Assembly: GCA_900617975.1 (NCBI GenBank)
Contig: UZAE01013646.1
Location: forward strand, 1 to 20,438
DNA: 20,438 nucleotides
From: Rodentolepis nana
Lineage: Eukaryota > Platyhelminthes > Cestoda > Cyclophyllidea > Hymenolepididae
Direction of reading: 5' to 3'
Part shown: positions 17,924-20,438 of the stretch, in pieces
Layout of the letters: the number at the start of each line of letters is the position of its first letter
How positions within the stretch are numbered: the first letter of the stretch is position 1
Made by a program: the position numbers and the translations under genes
The notes under the pieces: generated by a model
What the model was told of the DNA's origin: nothing
Database searches by the model: none
Seen by the model: only the letters and a program-made list of their open reading frames with translations

Positions 17924-18010
17924 GGACACGTGGTTGGCGAATAGACAACGATCAATGACTCGATTGGCCAATCGCCTACTGGTTAATCAGCTTGAACTCT
18001 CATTGGGCTA
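17860..18010 (-). promoter_or_regulatory. CCAAT-rich candidate promoter of the minus-strand gene
   Basis: Four CCAAT pentamers lie within about 140 bp: CCAAT at 17870-17874 and 17968-17972, and the inverted form ATTGG at 17963-17967 and 18002-18006. The middle two form the palindrome GATTGGCCAATC. The patch from about 17690 to 18010 is much richer in G+C and CpG than its surroundings and includes a GCGCGTGCGTGCGTG run near 17893. CCAAT clusters bind NF-Y in animal promoters, which is family knowledge. The link to the AMPK gamma gene is inferred from position and orientation. There is no clear TATA box. Confidence 0.4.
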
Positions 18011-19643
18011 TCGGGCTAATCTGTTTTCGAGAACTCGAACTTACGAGAATTGGGATTAAAATTAACGGCAAACAGAGCATATCGCTAATTTATTACTTAA
18101 CGGTAGATGAAATAGGTACAGGCAGTTAATAGAAGTGATATACCCGTTGGGCAGGGTAGTGATCAAATGATTAAAATTTTATTAAGACAGCCATTTTAAG
18201 GTAATCAGAATACGATTTTCTTATTATGAAATCTCCAGGTTGCACTTTTGGCATTGGATATAGTTAGGGCATGCAAATTAATAAACACACCAGTCAATTC
18301 ATAAACCACAAAGTTACTGCTTATTGTAGATGATCAGTAAAACTGTTTTATTCATTTAAAAATGTAAATTGTTGAAATGACAAATTTCAACTCCTCTGAT
18401 CTACACAAGTTGAAAGAAGCTAACGCTTTCTTCAGTGGGTTTGGGATATTTTGTGATTTTATGAGATTAAGTAATAAGCTTATTTCGATACAGAATGGAA
18501 CAAATTTTGTTCAGAATGACATTATTTACAATTATAAAAGACGTCGAAAAAATAGGATGATGGACGTTAAAGTGTTATTATAATCGAAAGGTTTACCAGA
18601 ATACGGAGCTTTTTATCAATATGTTTTATTCAGTCAAAATTTAGAATGCTACTTATTAGATTATAAGTATAAATGTTAATAGCCTTTAAAGAAACTGTGT
18701 CACAAGTCTCGTATGGAAGTAAATGATCTTAACTAAAATGAAACTATAGCAACATTTATATTTATACTTAAATAGCAAAAGTTCATTCTACAAATCTATC
18801 CTAAAAATTTTGATTACGGGGAAATACGTAGAAATAGGACAGCGTAGCTTCGAATGCAAACAGCAAGACTCACCCGAAGAAACTAACTTTATTTTGAGCT
18901 TTTAGCTGGTCTTATCTTGAAATTTACCTGAATTCAAATAAAATAAATTTCAACGTCTTATTAAAGGTCTAAGAGCATACTTAATTGCTTCAAAATCTAA
19001 TAAAAACTGGGCAGGTTATGTCTCTTCTGAGGTAAAAATTTACACGAACTTTGGTCTATTTTCAAAACTAACTTGTTTGTTAATTATTTTTTTCAAGCTC
19101 CATTCGGTAACCCTAAATTAGGATTCAGGTTAAATTTAAAAATTTTTGACTTTGTCAGTTTGAGCCACCTAGAACATAAATTGGAGAATTTTTACTGGAA
19201 AAGAGTGGACTATGGAACATGAAGCATAAATCGGCATAATTGAGAATATCCTTGAAAAGAAAGTCAATAAATCCAATTTCAAGTGCTCTAAGTTCCAGAT
19301 TTGCGATTTGAGAATTAACGCCAAAGTCCAAAGGTCATATCAGGATTTTAACATTTTAATCAAGTCAAAGAACTCAATTTGAGTAATTTAGGAGCGCTGT
19401 GATTTTCCAATTAAAATTTTAGGTAAGTTTTAAATGGGTTTGTGATAGTCTCCCTTGCTTCTTTGTCTCAAAGCTCGACTTTATGGGTATATTTTCTCTA
19501 GTTAGTAATTGTTAATATAGTGTGGCTTACAAGTAGTGACTGGGTTGTCTTGAGCAGATTTCATTTCACTTTCGGCTAAATATCAAATAAACACGATCTG
19601 TGATGCCAGTACGCGCGCGTGTAGATTAGAAGGAAATCACTAT

Positions 19644-19646
<3 letters not shown>
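18011..19646. other. No gene seen upstream of the candidate promoter
   Basis: AT-rich on both strands, with only short open frames (for example 18377-18583, plus) that lack recognisable motifs. No exon of a neighbouring gene could be supported. Confidence 0.5.

Positions 19647-19728
<82 letters not shown>
19647..19728. repeat. (AT)n microsatellite, 82 bp
   Basis: Forty-one uninterrupted AT units. It can extrude as a cruciform, and copy number is probably polymorphic. The Tyr/Ile open frame across it is not a gene. Confidence 0.97.
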
Positions 19729-19730
<2 letters not shown>

Positions 19731-20425
19731 GAATAAAGAGTTTACTAAGAAATATAGATTCAGGTAGTCGGAGAAGGTTCAATAAGCACACAAATGATAA
19801 CACTGAACGACCAAAGTTATCTTTCGTTATTTCAAGGGAATTTGATCAGATTCGATCAGTAGACTGATGGAGAAATTTTCCTACAATGATCGACAGGATA
19901 TGATGATCTCGCGATGTCTGGAGCAATATATGCATCTGTTTGCCAAAAACTCTGATCAAGAACTCGTCCCACATTGTAATTCTATTTAAAGACCATTATG
20001 TGTCCATTTTAACTTAATTATTCATTTGAGCACCATGAACTCGTCTACAAGTTGTTGAAGGCCTATAAAAATTTCGTTGACATGCCTAACTTAGTGTTTG
20101 GTGAGTGTTAAAATGCCTTCCAGTTAAATCTGCGTTTGAAGATTTCCCAGAATTTCGAAAATGAAATTAATTATAAAACGCTTATGAGCAAGCCCTTCTT
20201 AGATCTCACTCAACATTACCTGTATGAAATTATCTTTCACTCAAATTATAATCGAAAACTATTTAAAAAATAAATGAATTTTGGATTACAGGAAATAGTT
20301 TCGAGAAGGTTTAAAATTAACCCATCAGTTAATCGATAGGAAATAAATCAGAAAACAGGGATATAATTTATTAAAATAAATAAGTAATCAAGACCGCAGA
20401 AGAATCAAAAATTTCCCTTTGATTT
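19729..20425. other. No gene seen at the right end
   Basis: AT-rich sequence between the AT microsatellite and the terminal C run. GATCAGATTCGATCAG near 19843 is a short imperfect repeat. No coding signal. Confidence 0.5.
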
Positions 20426-20438
20426 CCCCCCCCCCCCC
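20426..20438. repeat. Terminal poly(C) run
   Basis: The window ends in 13 C. Together with the other mononucleotide tracts, this suggests that the contig stops where sequencing failed in a homopolymer. Confidence 0.85.

Noticed and set aside
17663..17971. 102-codon minus-strand open frame as an independent gene
   Set aside because: No recognisable motif. It lies in a GC-rich promoter-like patch where long frames occur by chance. Only its first part, up to the donor at 17848, is kept as a possible first exon.
19576..19803. Minus-strand open frame rich in Tyr-Ile
   Set aside because: Produced by the 82-bp AT microsatellite.
1..20438. CRISPR arrays, operons, bacterial or viral genes
   Set aside because: No regularly spaced direct repeats, no ribosome-binding sites with long genes, and introns throughout. 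Everything fits an animal nuclear genome.

Overview
The window looks like AT-rich nuclear DNA from an invertebrate animal. The evidence is a split gene with GT-AG introns and very short exons, long non-coding stretches, TA and CA microsatellites, very long G and C homopolymers, and recent non-LTR retrotransposon insertions. I lean towards a parasitic flatworm or another fast-evolving lineage, because the recognisable kinase-subunit exons are clearly diverged from the usual animal form. The RNase H type of the retrotransposon is also common in arthropods, so the phylum is not settled. The three single N bases (two inside G tracts) and the terminal C run suggest a draft contig that breaks at a homopolymer.

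The only host gene I can identify runs on the minus strand from about 17.9 kb or 17.1 kb down to 6.3 kb. It encodes the gamma (SNF4-like, CBS-domain) subunit of AMP-activated protein kinase. Six exons join in phase: 17137-16280 (long disordered N-terminal extension), 15310-15280 (31-nt microexon), 13502-13240 (His-rich), 7738-7699 (40-nt microexon), 7574-7477 and 6558-6309 (start of the pair of N-terminal CBS domains). Every junction has a GT donor and an AG acceptor, and the reading frame closes across all of them. A possible first exon lies in a GC-richer patch with four CCAAT boxes (about 17.85-18.0 kb). The exons for CBS2 to CBS4 were not found and should lie beyond the left edge.

Retroelements sit in the introns and in the left part of the window. 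A 566-bp, 5'-truncated LINE copy (9874-10439, plus strand) keeps the end of an RNase H domain and a CCHC finger and is flanked by a perfect 10-bp target-site duplication. Two copies of a roughly 325-bp non-coding element (2938-3264 minus, 8722-9043 plus) start at the same base and have 12-13 bp target-site duplications. They share their last ~60 bp with the LINE, which is the pattern of a SINE mobilised by a partner LINE. More 3' ends of the family occur at 1-41 and about 4050-4115.

Other structure includes a 43-bp near-perfect palindrome (11629-11671), a 12-bp-stem hairpin inside a small patch open in two minus-strand frames (15515-15694), interleaved inverted repeats (5040-5135), nested inverted repeats (8371-8461), three long G tracts and an 82-bp TA repeat. 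The remainder is AT-rich intronic or intergenic sequence in which I see no gene.
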